From: Acidobacteria bacterium Ga0077534 | GTDB taxonomy: Bacteria > Acidobacteriota > Blastocatellia > Pyrinomonadales > Pyrinomonadaceae | Reading direction: 5' to 3' | DNA length: 64,000 bases | Assembly (NCBI GenBank): GCA_001464455.1 | Contig: LNEI01000015.1 | Location: forward strand, 1-64,000 | Shown: piece by piece, positions 45,358 through 54,243 of the stretch | Layout: each line of letters opens with the position of its first letter | How positions within the stretch are numbered: the first letter of the stretch is position 1 | Notes under the pieces: model-generated | What the model was told of the DNA's origin: nothing | Database searches by the model: none | What the model saw: the letters and a program-made list of their open reading frames with translations, nothing else | Translations under genes and position numbers: made by a program

Positions 45358-46383
45358 TTATCTGGCAGTCCATTTCCCGAATTCCCGCTCGATCTCTTTG
45401 GCTCCCGCTTTACCGGGAAGGATCAGCAACCGGTGACGAAATGTCATATTCTGGCGCGAACGAAGCGTGAATTTCCGCTCCGCCCGATCGGCGCCAAACG
45501 CCTTCTGACCAAAGGGGTTAAGAGCAAGCAGTCCGTATGGGCGCACCATCATATTCGAGGGATAATTGTGATTAGAAGGCGAGTCAAAGACCGCAACGGT
45601 GACATCCTCGCGGCCGATGGTTCCTGTAACAGCCGCCCACTTCCCTTCCGTGCCCCAGATCTTTTCGGCAGCAAGCCCTTCGCTGTTAAAGTATTGCCCC
45701 GTCAAACCTTCGCCGCTTTTGCGATCCGTTGTGACTCCGGCGGCGGACGTGATCTTCAGCGGAAACTGATTATTCTGCTGCAAGGCAGAGTTCAGATGAA
45801 TGGCAAAAAGCCCCTCTTTATTGTCACCGAAAACGACATCCTCTTCATTCGCGGTGAGCGTCGTGATCCGATCGATCAAACGGAGCTTTCCCTTGGCGTG
45901 AAAGATAAACTTCGTAGTTTCGAGCACCAGCACTTTACCGTTCGGATGGGTCCATGCCGAGCTAGTTTCCAGTTCGCCCTTGCCGTTGCCGCTTTTTGTG
46001 TCGATTATCTTCCGAAGAACGATGCGGCCCATCCGCTCTAGTTCTTTTTCGCTGCGAAAGATCGACGTGTTCCAAAAGTCGATGCCGTTCACGTCGCCAT
46101 AACTAAACGACGCCCCGACCTGATGCGGATGCCCGACCGCCTCGTTATCACGCGTTTCGATCGGAAATCCGCGCGTCAGAAATGCGCCGCCGCTAGTCAT
46201 AATCGGCAGTAGAACCGGCCGCTTGATCTTCTCGTCCCAGCGAAACGAGGTAAACAGTTTTCCATCGATCTCGACGTCAACCCGCGTTTCCATCTCGCGG
46301 GGGATCAACACAACGCTCTGGCCGTTTGCCAGAAACGTCGTGGCAAGAAGAAAAAGGCATGTGAGCGTAAATAGCTTGCTCAT
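45358..46383 (-). CDS. Secreted DUF6807 (PmoA-like) family protein
   Basis: The 341-aa protein has signal peptide MSKLFTLTCLFLLATTFLANGQ. MTSGGAFLTRGFPIETRDNEAVGHPHQVGASFSYGDVNGIDFW and NHNYPSNMMVRPYGLLALNPFG are hallmarks of the DUF6807 family, often labelled methane-oxygenase PmoA by a misleading name transfer. No enzymatic function is established from sequence. It starts 4 bp after rhaM and 10 bp before GH106, so it is certainly part of this rhamnogalacturonan operon. A role on a released sugar is plausible but unproven. Confidence 0.75.
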   Translation of the reverse strand: MSKLFTLTCLFLLATTFLANGQSVVLIPREMETRVDVEIDGKLFTSFRWDEKIKRPVLLPIMTSGGAFLTRGFPIETRDNEAVGHPHQVGASFSYGDVNGIDFWNTSIFRSEKELERMGRIVLRKIIDTKSGNGKGELETSSAWTHPNGKVLVLETTKFIFHAKGKLRLIDRITTLTANEEDVVFGDNKEGLFAIHLNSALQQNNQFPLKITSAAGVTTDRKSGEGLTGQYFNSEGLAAEKIWGTEGKWAAVTGTIGREDVTVAVFDSPSNHNYPSNMMVRPYGLLALNPFGQKAFGADRAERKFTLRSRQNMTFRHRLLILPGKAGAKEIEREFGKWTAR

Positions 46384-46387
46384 CGTG

Positions 46388-46699
46388 CTAATCGAGATGA
46401 AAAACCTCCCTCAATTCCCGCGAGATCGGGCTGTTGTCGGCGTTGGACGGCATTATGTCTTTCATAAATGCCCACCACCGTTTGCACTCGTCGGTTGCGG
46501 CGATCGAGTTCCAAAGTTCTTCTGACTCGATCTCCGCATACCCAAAAAGCTGGCTGGTTTCCGCATCAAGAAAGATCGAATAATTCGAAACGCCGTGATT
46601 CTTCAAAACCGCCTCTAACTCCGCCCATATCGGCCGATGCCGCCGCTCGTATTCGGCATGCGACGCAGGATCGACCGACATCAAAAAAGCTTTTCGCAT
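46388..46699 (-). CDS. rhaM: L-rhamnose mutarotase
   Basis: The 103-aa protein matches RhaM throughout: [12 protein letters not shown] with the conserved His21, [30 protein letters not shown] and the C-terminal LREVFHL. It interconverts alpha- and beta-L-rhamnose, feeding the isomerase and importer. There is no signal peptide, so it acts in the cytosol although its neighbours are secreted. It is separated from GH105 upstream by a 140-bp palindromic repeat. Confidence 0.94.
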   Translation of the reverse strand: MRKAFLMSVDPASHAEYERRHRPIWAELEAVLKNHGVSNYSIFLDAETSQLFGYAEIESEELWNSIAATDECKRWWAFMKDIMPSNADNSPISRELREVFHLD

Positions 46700-46701
46700 A
46701 A

Positions 46702-46841
46702 GCCGGGAACGCAGGCGCCCTCGCCTGCAACGCCGGTTCCGCCGGCGTGACGAAGATAGATATTCTTCAAGTTAACAAACTACCAAATACGTCAGCGTCC
46801 GAAGCGGCCCGCTTGCAGGCGAGGGCGCCTGCGTTCCCGGC
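46702..46841. repeat. GCCGGGAACGCAGGCGCC inverted element, copy 1
   Basis: The 140-bp element has arms of about 28 bp starting GCCGGGAACGCAGGCGCC at 46702 and its complement ending at 46841. An inner CGCCGG hairpin lies in between. It separates GH105 from rhaM inside an otherwise tight operon. A second copy lies at 55518-55659. Confidence 0.85.
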
Positions 46842-46842
46842 A

Positions 46843-48183
46843 TCAGTTCCCTAAAAGCTGCACCGAGCTATCGTTTATCTCAAACTTCCTATTCTTGAGT
46901 AGCAAGATAACTTCCGAGCCCGCTAGCAGTGCCGGGCCGTAGCCGTGTGCCGCAAATTTGCTGATCGGGCGGTAATAATAGAACGCGGGATCGAATCCCA
47001 TCCCCGTTCCGACACAAGTTCCCTCGACCTGACCTTGAGCGTTCACCTTCGTCGATACCGCATTCCACGCCAGCAAAGTCGCAGGGGCAAACGCCTTCGC
47101 ATCGATCCAACCACGGTTTATGCCGCGGGCCAACGAATATGCATAGATCGCCGTCGCCGACGTTTCCAGATAAGAGTCGCTGCGATCGAGCAGTTGGTGC
47201 CAGAAGCCCGTTCCGTGCTGCATCGCAACGAGGCCACGAGCGTGATCTTGATAAAGCTTCAGGATCTCAGGCCGCTTTCCATGATTTTCGGGAAGAACCT
47301 CGAGCAATTCCGCGAGCGTCATGAATGCCCAGCCGTTCGCACGGGCCCACCGAAACTCGGGCTTGACCGACATCGATTCGATCCAGCCGTGCATGAAAAC
47401 GCCCTTTTCCTTGTTGAACATTTTGTCGCGGAAAAGCAATACCTGACGCGTCGCTTCGTCGTAATATTTATTGTCGCCGGTCAACTTTCCCATCTGAGCC
47501 ATCGCCGGAACGCTCATGAAGAGATCGTCGAGCCACAACGAATTCGGCTGAGGACGATTTCGCGCCAACGTTCCGTCAGCAAGGCGGTGCTGGCGGTTCA
47601 TGATGTGGTTCAATCCGTTATCGATGATCGGACGAAGATTGGCCTTGCTGCCCGCACGCATAGCTTTGATCATAGCCGCCGACATCGCTCCTGTGTCATC
47701 GAGCACACGCGGATTGATCAGATTGCGCAGGGGCATTCTGGCTTCCCATTCTTCATAATTTGCCGACGGCCGTCGAAACGCGGCAGCCGAATTACCAATG
47801 AACAACAAACGCTTTTCCGCGTAATCACGATACTTCGAATCACCGGTCGCCTCAGCCGCTAGCAACATCCCCGCGTACGTCACGCCCCATTCATAAGAAA
47901 CGATTCGAAAATCTCCCCGCTGCAAAATGGTATCCGAATTGATCTTCGACGCGTCCGTAAACAGCTCGCCCGTCTTTTCATTTGCAAAGGACGGCGGCGT
48001 GACTTTGTCGAGATAACCGTGAATACGCCCGATCACCGCCGCGACATCTTCCTGCTTTGGAATACCGTACGGAACCGGATAGTCAGGCTTCAAGAGATGA
48101 AGCGGTGTTGTCGCGTCGGTTTGAGCAACGAGCGTCTGAGATGCGATCAAAACGCAGAGAGCCAGGGTAATGATTTTTTTCAT
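46843..48183 (-). CDS. GH105 unsaturated rhamnogalacturonyl hydrolase
   Basis: The 446-aa protein has signal peptide MKKIITLALCVLIASQTLVAQ and an (alpha/alpha)6 barrel. GH105 signatures are SLWLDDLFMSVPAMAQ (Asp219/Asp220 region), HGW (265-267) and RWARANGWAFM (278-288). It removes the 4,5-unsaturated galacturonyl residue that PL11 cleavage leaves at the non-reducing end of rhamnogalacturonan oligomers. This exported version would act in the periplasm, unlike cytosolic YteR. It lies 4 bp after the unknown gene upstream. Confidence 0.92.
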   Translation of the reverse strand: MKKIITLALCVLIASQTLVAQTDATTPLHLLKPDYPVPYGIPKQEDVAAVIGRIHGYLDKVTPPSFANEKTGELFTDASKINSDTILQRGDFRIVSYEWGVTYAGMLLAAEATGDSKYRDYAEKRLLFIGNSAAAFRRPSANYEEWEARMPLRNLINPRVLDDTGAMSAAMIKAMRAGSKANLRPIIDNGLNHIMNRQHRLADGTLARNRPQPNSLWLDDLFMSVPAMAQMGKLTGDNKYYDEATRQVLLFRDKMFNKEKGVFMHGWIESMSVKPEFRWARANGWAFMTLAELLEVLPENHGKRPEILKLYQDHARGLVAMQHGTGFWHQLLDRSDSYLETSATAIYAYSLARGINRGWIDAKAFAPATLLAWNAVSTKVNAQGQVEGTCVGTGMGFDPAFYYYRPISKFAAHGYGPALLAGSEVILLLKNRKFEINDSSVQLLGN

Positions 48184-48187
48184 CGAG

Positions 48188-48772
48188 TTAATAGTATTTC
48201 TTTAGTTTCTCTTCTCTTTTCCAAATATTGAGGCGAAGTTCCTCACATTCCTTGTCCTCTATTCCCGCATTTTTCCAGGTAACGTTACCTTCGAAAACTA
48301 CGCACTTTACCGCTACTTCCTGGCGATACGGCGATATCGCATCCTTTTTGAGGTCATCAGCGCCGACGAGCGGTGTCGGTGGGACGTCCATCGTATTCCT
48401 TACTTTTCGCGATCCGCCTTTAGCAATTGGAACAAGGTAATAAAACCTATGATTTTTGAGAACCCGACCGTCTTCCTTGCTCGAAAAAACATGATCCCAC
48501 AAAATGCCGCGAATCCGCTTTCCCGACGTATTCTTAAACGTCGTCTCATAAACAAAATATCGGTCAGACCTTAATTGGAGGTCCATCGGATCTACCGCGC
48601 CGAGAGTTCCTCTAATATGTGAATTGCCATCAACCGGCACAAGACGCGTAAACGTTTCGACAAACCATTTAACTCCACTTACCTGCAACCCATTTCTCTC
48701 ATCGGTCAGACCCTGAGCCCAGATCGAGGCCCCGAGAAGGGGGATGCAAATGCATTGCAAAATGATCTTCAT
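48188..48772 (-). CDS. Secreted protein of unknown function in the GH51-GH105 operon
   Basis: The 194-aa protein starts at ATG 48772, one base after the GH51 stop codon, and ends 4 bp before GH105. This is strong operon evidence. Signal peptide MKIILQCICIPLLGASIWAQ precedes a single beta-rich domain (DLQLRSDRYFVYETTFKNTSGKRIRGILWDHVF has the look of an Ig-like surface fold), then a charged C-terminus rich in Lys/Glu. The open frame extends 9 bp upstream via TTG, not used. I recognise no family. It could be a periplasmic accessory or binding protein. Confidence 0.8.
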   Translation of the reverse strand: MKIILQCICIPLLGASIWAQGLTDERNGLQVSGVKWFVETFTRLVPVDGNSHIRGTLGAVDPMDLQLRSDRYFVYETTFKNTSGKRIRGILWDHVFSSKEDGRVLKNHRFYYLVPIAKGGSRKVRNTMDVPPTPLVGADDLKKDAISPYRQEVAVKCVVFEGNVTWKNAGIEDKECEELRLNIWKREEKLKKYY

Positions 48773-48773
48773 T

Positions 48774-50438
48774 CTACGCAAGCTGCAACGTCAGCCTCGT
48801 CACTGACGCTGGAGCAAATTTGTATACCAATTTCCCACTCGCTCCAACGGATACGCTTTCGTTCCTAGGCACAAGCCCATTTGGATTTTCGAACGAATTC
48901 TTAGCTCTAATATTTGTAGATGACAAAACTCTCGCTTCGGCGCTAACGATCTTTGCTCCGCCGATGTTGATCTCGGTTTCGCGGCCGTTTACGGCGTCGG
49001 GATTGACGGCGGTTAGCGTCACGGTCTTGCCTTTTACCGAAGCCGAGCCCTGCAGGCCCCAAAATTTCGTCGGGATCTCTTTTCGCTGAGCGTCAAAACG
49101 AGAGAACGAGATCTCGGGCGAAGTAAATTGCGTCCTCACAGCCGTCGCTCCCGAATGCGGCATGTACATCTCGAAAACGTGATAGTTCGGCGTCAAGATG
49201 AACTTGTCCTCGTAGCAATGAAAGAGCGAATGGATCGTGTTAACAAGCTGCGCCGGGTTTGCCATCACGACCTTGTCGGCGTGGCGTTGGAAAGTGTCAA
49301 GATTAATGCCGGAAATTAATCCGTCACGCAGCGTTCCGGCGTACGCATAAAGATACGCGGGCGGCACATCTGAGTCCTGCCAGTGCCATGCTCCCCATTC
49401 GTCGACGACGAGTTTTACGCGGTGTTCGCGATCGATCTCGCCCATGACCTGCCAGTGTTCGCGAATCAAGCGGTCCATCTCGTCCGACTTCTTGAGCAAG
49501 TCGTACCACTGGTTAGTGTCGTATTCCGACGCGTTTCCACTGCCCGTCGTGTGGCAATAATAATGCAAAGCCCATCCGTACATCCGGTTCAGTTGGCCCA
49601 TTCCCTTCTCGGTAAGTTTGGTAAAAAATTTCCGTGTCCACGCGAGATCGCCCCCGTTCGGCCCGGCAGCGATCAACTGCAATTTCGTTCCGTAGGTCGG
49701 AAGCCATGCGACGTATTTGCGGTATTCGGTTGCGTATTCCTCCGGCGTAAATTCACCGCCGCAGCCCCAGGATTCGTTGCCTACGCCCCAGAACGAGATG
49801 TTGTAGGGATCTTTGCTCGCGTTCGCTGCACGCTGATTCGAAAGCGTCGTCACACCGGCCGGAGCGTTGCAGTATTCGAGCCACTGCATGAATTCCGCGA
49901 CGCCGAACGAGCGCAAATTCGCGGCCATATACGGCTCAGCACCGACGAGTTTGCAGAATCTGATAAATTCGTCCGTGCCGAACCAGTTCGGCTCATATTT
50001 CTGCGGACCGTCTTTTACGTCCTGATACGATTTCGGAGCTTTGTACGTTGTGTCGGCCCAGAAATTGACTCGAGTCGGACGCTTGTCACGGGGTCCGATA
50101 CCGTCGCGCCAGTCATATTGATCGGCAAAACAGCCGCCGGGATATCGGATAACACCGGGTTTGAGTTTCTTTAAGTTATCAACCAGTTCCTTTCGAATAC
50201 CGCCGTAATTTGGGATCTTAGATTTCTCGCCCACCCAGATGCCGTCATAAACGACCGCACCGAGATGCTCGACAAAGTGGCTGTAAATATTCGGGTTGAT
50301 CGTACCGATCGGCTCGTTGATCAGGATCTCGACCCGCGAGTCGGCTCCAGCCTGTGCATACATCGCTCGCGGAGCGATCACCGCGGCTGTTCCGGTAAGC
50401 AGCGAACGATTTAAGAAATCTCGTCTTCCGATAGTCAT
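48774..50438 (-). CDS. Tat-exported GH51 alpha-L-arabinofuranosidase
   Basis: The 554-aa protein has twin-arginine signal GRRDFLNRSLLTGTAAVIAP. A GH51 TIM barrel follows with acid/base Glu222 in GVGNESWGCGG and nucleophile Glu347 in LVVDEWGAWHW, then a C-terminal beta-sandwich. IRYPGGCFADQYDW is another family mark. It removes arabinofuranose from arabinan side chains. It is first gene of the six-gene minus-strand operon, with a LacI-type operator 20 bp upstream of its start. Confidence 0.93.
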   Translation of the reverse strand: MTIGRRDFLNRSLLTGTAAVIAPRAMYAQAGADSRVEILINEPIGTINPNIYSHFVEHLGAVVYDGIWVGEKSKIPNYGGIRKELVDNLKKLKPGVIRYPGGCFADQYDWRDGIGPRDKRPTRVNFWADTTYKAPKSYQDVKDGPQKYEPNWFGTDEFIRFCKLVGAEPYMAANLRSFGVAEFMQWLEYCNAPAGVTTLSNQRAANASKDPYNISFWGVGNESWGCGGEFTPEEYATEYRKYVAWLPTYGTKLQLIAAGPNGGDLAWTRKFFTKLTEKGMGQLNRMYGWALHYYCHTTGSGNASEYDTNQWYDLLKKSDEMDRLIREHWQVMGEIDREHRVKLVVDEWGAWHWQDSDVPPAYLYAYAGTLRDGLISGINLDTFQRHADKVVMANPAQLVNTIHSLFHCYEDKFILTPNYHVFEMYMPHSGATAVRTQFTSPEISFSRFDAQRKEIPTKFWGLQGSASVKGKTVTLTAVNPDAVNGRETEINIGGAKIVSAEARVLSSTNIRAKNSFENPNGLVPRNESVSVGASGKLVYKFAPASVTRLTLQLA

Positions 50439-50457
50439 ATTGTTCTGGCCCTCGATA

Positions 50458-50476
50458 ATTTGGTAAACCGCTTAAC
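50458..50476. promoter_or_regulatory. LacI-type operator between GH51 and GH2 genes
   Basis: TTGGTAAACCGCTTAAC (50460-50476) matches the 38290 site exactly and contains the AACCGCTT core. It is 20 bp from the GH51 start and about 270 bp from the divergent GH2 start. The 309-bp gap 50439-50747 also holds the inverted repeat at 50619-50706; nothing else is recognised. Confidence 0.6.
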
Positions 50477-50618
50477 TGGCATTTTGATCCGGTTGCTGTT
50501 ATAGTGCCTTTAATCAGCCAACGCCAAGAGGATCAGGTTATGTTCAAGGATTACAAAACGGTATTTTGTAGAACTTTTCTATAACATTTCGCGCTCAATT
50601 ACAAGCGGTTTTCTCAAT

Positions 50619-50706
50619 TTCTTCTTGGCGTCTTCTTTGCGATCTCTGCGACTTTGCGTGAGGAAGGCCCGTTTTAACGCAAAGACGCAAAGCACGCAAA
50701 GAAGAA
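50619..50706. repeat. TTTGCGT/ACGCAAA inverted repeat
   Basis: TTCTTCTTGGCGTC...GACTTTGCGT pairs imperfectly with ACGCAAAGACGCAAAGCACG...AAGAA. It is a hairpin-forming intergenic repeat whose translation (AKTQSTQRR) gives the false N-terminus of the downstream frame. Confidence 0.75.
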
Positions 50707-50747
50707 TCTTGTTTGTCTATACGACTGTATCTATGAGGTTTACCCGC

Positions 50748-53700
50748 ATGTCGTTCAGATTAGTCGCCGCCACATTAATTCTGCTCGCGACCATGTCGAT
50801 CTCAGCCCAGATCGACCTTTCCGGCGAATGGCGATTTGCCCTCGATCCGACAAATGTCGGCGTTACCCAAAATTGGTACGACCAATCTTTGAAGGATAAG
50901 ATCAAGCTGCCCGGCATTCTGCAGTCGCAGGGCTACGGCGACGAGATATCAACCAAAACGCCCTGGGTCCTTTCGCTCTACGACCGAACTTGGTTCGAAC
51001 GCGAAGATTACAAAGCCTATACAAAACCCGGCAACGTCAAAGTTCCCTTCCTATCGCAGCCGCCGCGTCATTACATCGGCCCGGCTTGGTATCAGCGTGA
51101 CATCGTCATACCCGAAAGCTACAGAGGAAAACGCGTCGTTCTACACCTCGAACGCCCTCGTTGGGAATCGACCGTCTGGCTCGGCAGCAAAAAGATCGGC
51201 TCCGCCCGCAGCCTCGTCGCCCCACACGAATTCGACCTCGGCCAGGTGGAGCCCGGCAAACACACTCTGACCGTCCGCGTCGACACCTCGATGATCCTAC
51301 CGTACCGCCCCGACGCCCACGCGGTTTCGGATTCCCTTGGGAGGAGTTGGAACGGGATCGTCGGGAAGATGGAGCTGCGGGAGACGAGCAAGGTTTGGAT
51401 CGAGGATGTACAGGTTTATCCAACCGTCATTCCCGCTCGCAACGATAAATCACTTCCTCCGGGAACGTTGGAGATTGGCGCTCCTGGCGTGTCGGCTGTT
51501 CCTGGAACAATCAAGGTAAAAGTAAAGATCGGGAATTCGACGGGCGAATTTGGAACCGGCAAGTTGATGGTACACGGGTGGGAAGGCAGCATTTCGTGGA
51601 CTAAGAGTGGCACTGAGCGTGAAATCGAGATCACGCACCATTACGCGGGCCCCTGGGACGAATTTCAGCAAAATGTTCAAAAACTAAAGATCGAACTTCG
51701 AGGCGACAATATCGAAGATGTTCGAGAGGTTACCTTCGGCTTCCGTGATATCAAAGCTGTCGGCAAAGAATTCCAGCTAAACGGCCGCCGCATTTACCTT
51801 CGCGGTAACCATCACGGTGGCGATTTTCCGCTGACAGGCTATCCGCCAACCGATGTTGCTTATTGGAAAAAGATCTTTCAGGTTCACAAAGATTTCGGGC
51901 TGAATCACGTTCGTTTTCACTCATTCTGCCCGCCGAAAGCGGCGTTCGAGGCAGCGGACGAACTCGGCATTTATCTCCAGCCCGAACCCGGAATGTGGAA
52001 CGAGGTTTCGCCCGGAACCGAGATGGAAAAGATGCTCTACGAGGAAACCGAGCTGATGATAAAGCACTACGGCAATCATCCGTCGTTCCTGCTTTTCTCG
52101 CCCAGCAACGAGCCAAAAGGCCGCTGGAAACAGGCCTTTGACAAATGGATCGCCCATTACCGCCTCGCCGATCCGCGTCGAATCTACACCAACGGAACCG
52201 GCCACACCGAGCCATCAGTTCCTGGTCTCGCTGAGGGAACCGATTACCTCGCTATGCAGAGGATCGGCCCTAAAATGCTTCGCGGAAACACGGCATGGTT
52301 CGGCAAGGACTACGGTGCATCACTCGAAGACATCAACGTCCCCGTCGTCTCGCACGAACTCGGCCAATGGGTCGCGTATCCCGATTACGACATCATCAAA
52401 AAGTTCACCGGCTACATGCGGCCCGGAAATTACGAGATATTCCGCGATTCGCTCGCCGCAAAGGGCCTCGCTCACAAAAACAAAGATTTCGCGATGGCCT
52501 CCGGCAAATTCCAGCTCGAATGCTACAAAGAAGAGATCGAAGCCAACCTGCGAACGCCCGGAATGGACGGCTTCCAACTGCTCGATCTGCACGATTATCT
52601 CGGGCAAGGCACGGCACTGGTCGGGTTGATCGACGCATTTTGGGAAGAGAAAGGTTATGCGACCGCGAACGAGGTTCGGCGGTTCAATAACGTAACCGTT
52701 CCGCTCGCTCGATTGGATAAGCGTGTCTACACAAACATTGAGGAGTTCACGGCGAACGTCGAGATCGCTCACTTCGGGGCGAAACCAATAGAAAATGCTT
52801 CGCCGTATTGGAAGCTCGTCGACGGCGAGGGTAAAACGGTCGCTAGCGGCGATCTCGCGTCGCGTTCCGTGCCGATCGGTAAGAGCATCCCGCTCGGAAC
52901 TGTCAAACAGTCGCTAAATTCATTCACCAAAGCAACCGCTCTGAAACTTATCGTTGGCCTGAAAAACACGACCTTCGAAAACGATTGGGATTTCTGGGTC
53001 TATCCATCAGCAGTCAACGCCGACGTTCCAAAAGACGTCACGATCAGCCACGACTGGCCCGAGGCCGAAGCGATCCTCGCCAAAGGCGGAAAAGTCCTTT
53101 TTATGCCGCGAAAAGCCGATCTCGACTGGACCAGCCCGCCGCTTGATTGGGTTCCGGCGTTCTGGAATCGGCTGATGAATCCCAATTGGACCAGAATGCT
53201 CGGCCTCTGGATCGACAAAACGCATCCGGCCCTAGCCGCATTGCCGACCGAATCGCACTACGACTGGCAGTGGATCGAACTCGTCCGAGGCACGCGAACG
53301 ATGAACCTCGATAAACTACCAAAAGAACTCCAGCCGATCGTCCAGCCGATCGACGACTGGAACCGAAACTACAAACTCGGCCTGGTCTTCGAAGCCAAAG
53401 TCGGCAGCGGAAAACTCCTCGTCGCAACACCCGACCTCGCCAATTCGTTAGACAAACGTCCGGTCGCCCGCCAACTTCGCCGCTCGCTCCTCGACTATAT
53501 GGCGAGTGCTCGGTTCGAGCCGAAGACAAACATTGTACCGTCAAATTTCCGCGAAGTCTTCTTCGACACCAAGGTGATGAAGAAACTCGGTGCCGTGGGC
53601 TTGAATAAGACCACGACGGTAAATCCAGATGCCGCATTCGACGGTGACCCAAACACGTTCTGGACAGTCGGCTCCGCTCGAGATCAAGCCCGGACAAATG

Positions 53701-54107
53701 CCGAGCTAGCCGTATCGTTCCAAAAACCAGCGATCTTCACGGGCCTCGTCATCATGCCGCGACAAAATCACCGCGAACACGAAGGCGATATTCGCGAATA
53801 CGCTATCGACGTGAGCGACGACGGCACGACCTGGCGAGAAATAAAACGCGGCAGCCTGATCTCGACATTCGACCCGCAAAGGATCGATCTGGGCGGAACG
53901 ATTACGACAAAGTTCCTGAGATTTCGCTCACTGTCCGGCTTCGGCACCGACAAGGTCTCGGCACTCGCGGAATTGGCGGTAATTTACACCGGCCCGCCGC
54001 TGCCGCCAGACCTAAGCGACACCGAGTATCAGCGAAGCATCTCGGCTTCGCCCGATATTGACGAAGGCGTGATTCCGGCCAAGCCGACACCAACGCCGAA
54101 GAATTAA
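50748..54107 (+). CDS. Large secreted GH2 glycosidase with C-terminal F5/8-type domain
   Basis: The ~1119-aa protein has signal peptide MSFRLVAATLILLATMSISAQ. A GH2 jelly roll, Ig-like domain and TIM barrel follow, with acid/base Glu455 (SPSNEP) and nucleophile Glu537 (VVSHELGQW). After a long middle region comes a discoidin-like carbohydrate-binding domain (AAFDGDPNTFWTVG...LRFRSLSGFGTDKVSALAELAV). The start at 50748 has GAGG 9 nt upstream; 50733 is an alternative, and the frame before it is repeat-derived. It is probably active on galactan or a rarer rhamnogalacturonan side chain. Confidence 0.88.
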   Translation: MSFRLVAATLILLATMSISAQIDLSGEWRFALDPTNVGVTQNWYDQSLKDKIKLPGILQSQGYGDEISTKTPWVLSLYDRTWFEREDYKAYTKPGNVKVPFLSQPPRHYIGPAWYQRDIVIPESYRGKRVVLHLERPRWESTVWLGSKKIGSARSLVAPHEFDLGQVEPGKHTLTVRVDTSMILPYRPDAHAVSDSLGRSWNGIVGKMELRETSKVWIEDVQVYPTVIPARNDKSLPPGTLEIGAPGVSAVPGTIKVKVKIGNSTGEFGTGKLMVHGWEGSISWTKSGTEREIEITHHYAGPWDEFQQNVQKLKIELRGDNIEDVREVTFGFRDIKAVGKEFQLNGRRIYLRGNHHGGDFPLTGYPPTDVAYWKKIFQVHKDFGLNHVRFHSFCPPKAAFEAADELGIYLQPEPGMWNEVSPGTEMEKMLYEETELMIKHYGNHPSFLLFSPSNEPKGRWKQAFDKWIAHYRLADPRRIYTNGTGHTEPSVPGLAEGTDYLAMQRIGPKMLRGNTAWFGKDYGASLEDINVPVVSHELGQWVAYPDYDIIKKFTGYMRPGNYEIFRDSLAAKGLAHKNKDFAMASGKFQLECYKEEIEANLRTPGMDGFQLLDLHDYLGQGTALVGLIDAFWEEKGYATANEVRRFNNVTVPLARLDKRVYTNIEEFTANVEIAHFGAKPIENASPYWKLVDGEGKTVASGDLASRSVPIGKSIPLGTVKQSLNSFTKATALKLIVGLKNTTFENDWDFWVYPSAVNADVPKDVTISHDWPEAEAILAKGGKVLFMPRKADLDWTSPPLDWVPAFWNRLMNPNWTRMLGLWIDKTHPALAALPTESHYDWQWIELVRGTRTMNLDKLPKELQPIVQPIDDWNRNYKLGLVFEAKVGSGKLLVATPDLANSLDKRPVARQLRRSLLDYMASARFEPKTNIVPSNFREVFFDTKVMKKLGAVGLNKTTTVNPDAAFDGDPNTFWTVGSARDQARTNAELAVSFQKPAIFTGLVIMPRQNHREHEGDIREYAIDVSDDGTTWREIKRGSLISTFDPQRIDLGGTITTKFLRFRSLSGFGTDKVSALAELAVIYTGPPLPPDLSDTEYQRSISASPDIDEGVIPAKPTPTPKN

Positions 54108-54110
54108 ATC

Positions 54111-54223
54111 GTCACGGAGTGACAAACGATTTTAGCCGTGAGTAAAGCCCACGGAAAAGTGTAAACATGATTTTTGTTACCGCGGGCTGTGCCCACGACT
54201 AGATTCGAGCGTCACTCAGCGAC
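54111..54223. repeat. Hairpin-bounded element, variant family
   Basis: The 113-bp element lies between GTCACGGAGTGAC (54111-54123) and a hairpin GTCACTCAGCGAC (54211-54223), with GCCGTGAG/CCCACGG inner pairs. It starts 3 bp after the GH2 stop and ends 20 bp before the acetylesterase start. It is smaller than copies A-E but has the same plan of terminal hairpins. Confidence 0.7.
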
Positions 54224-54243
54224 AAATTTTTCGCAAAGTAGTT

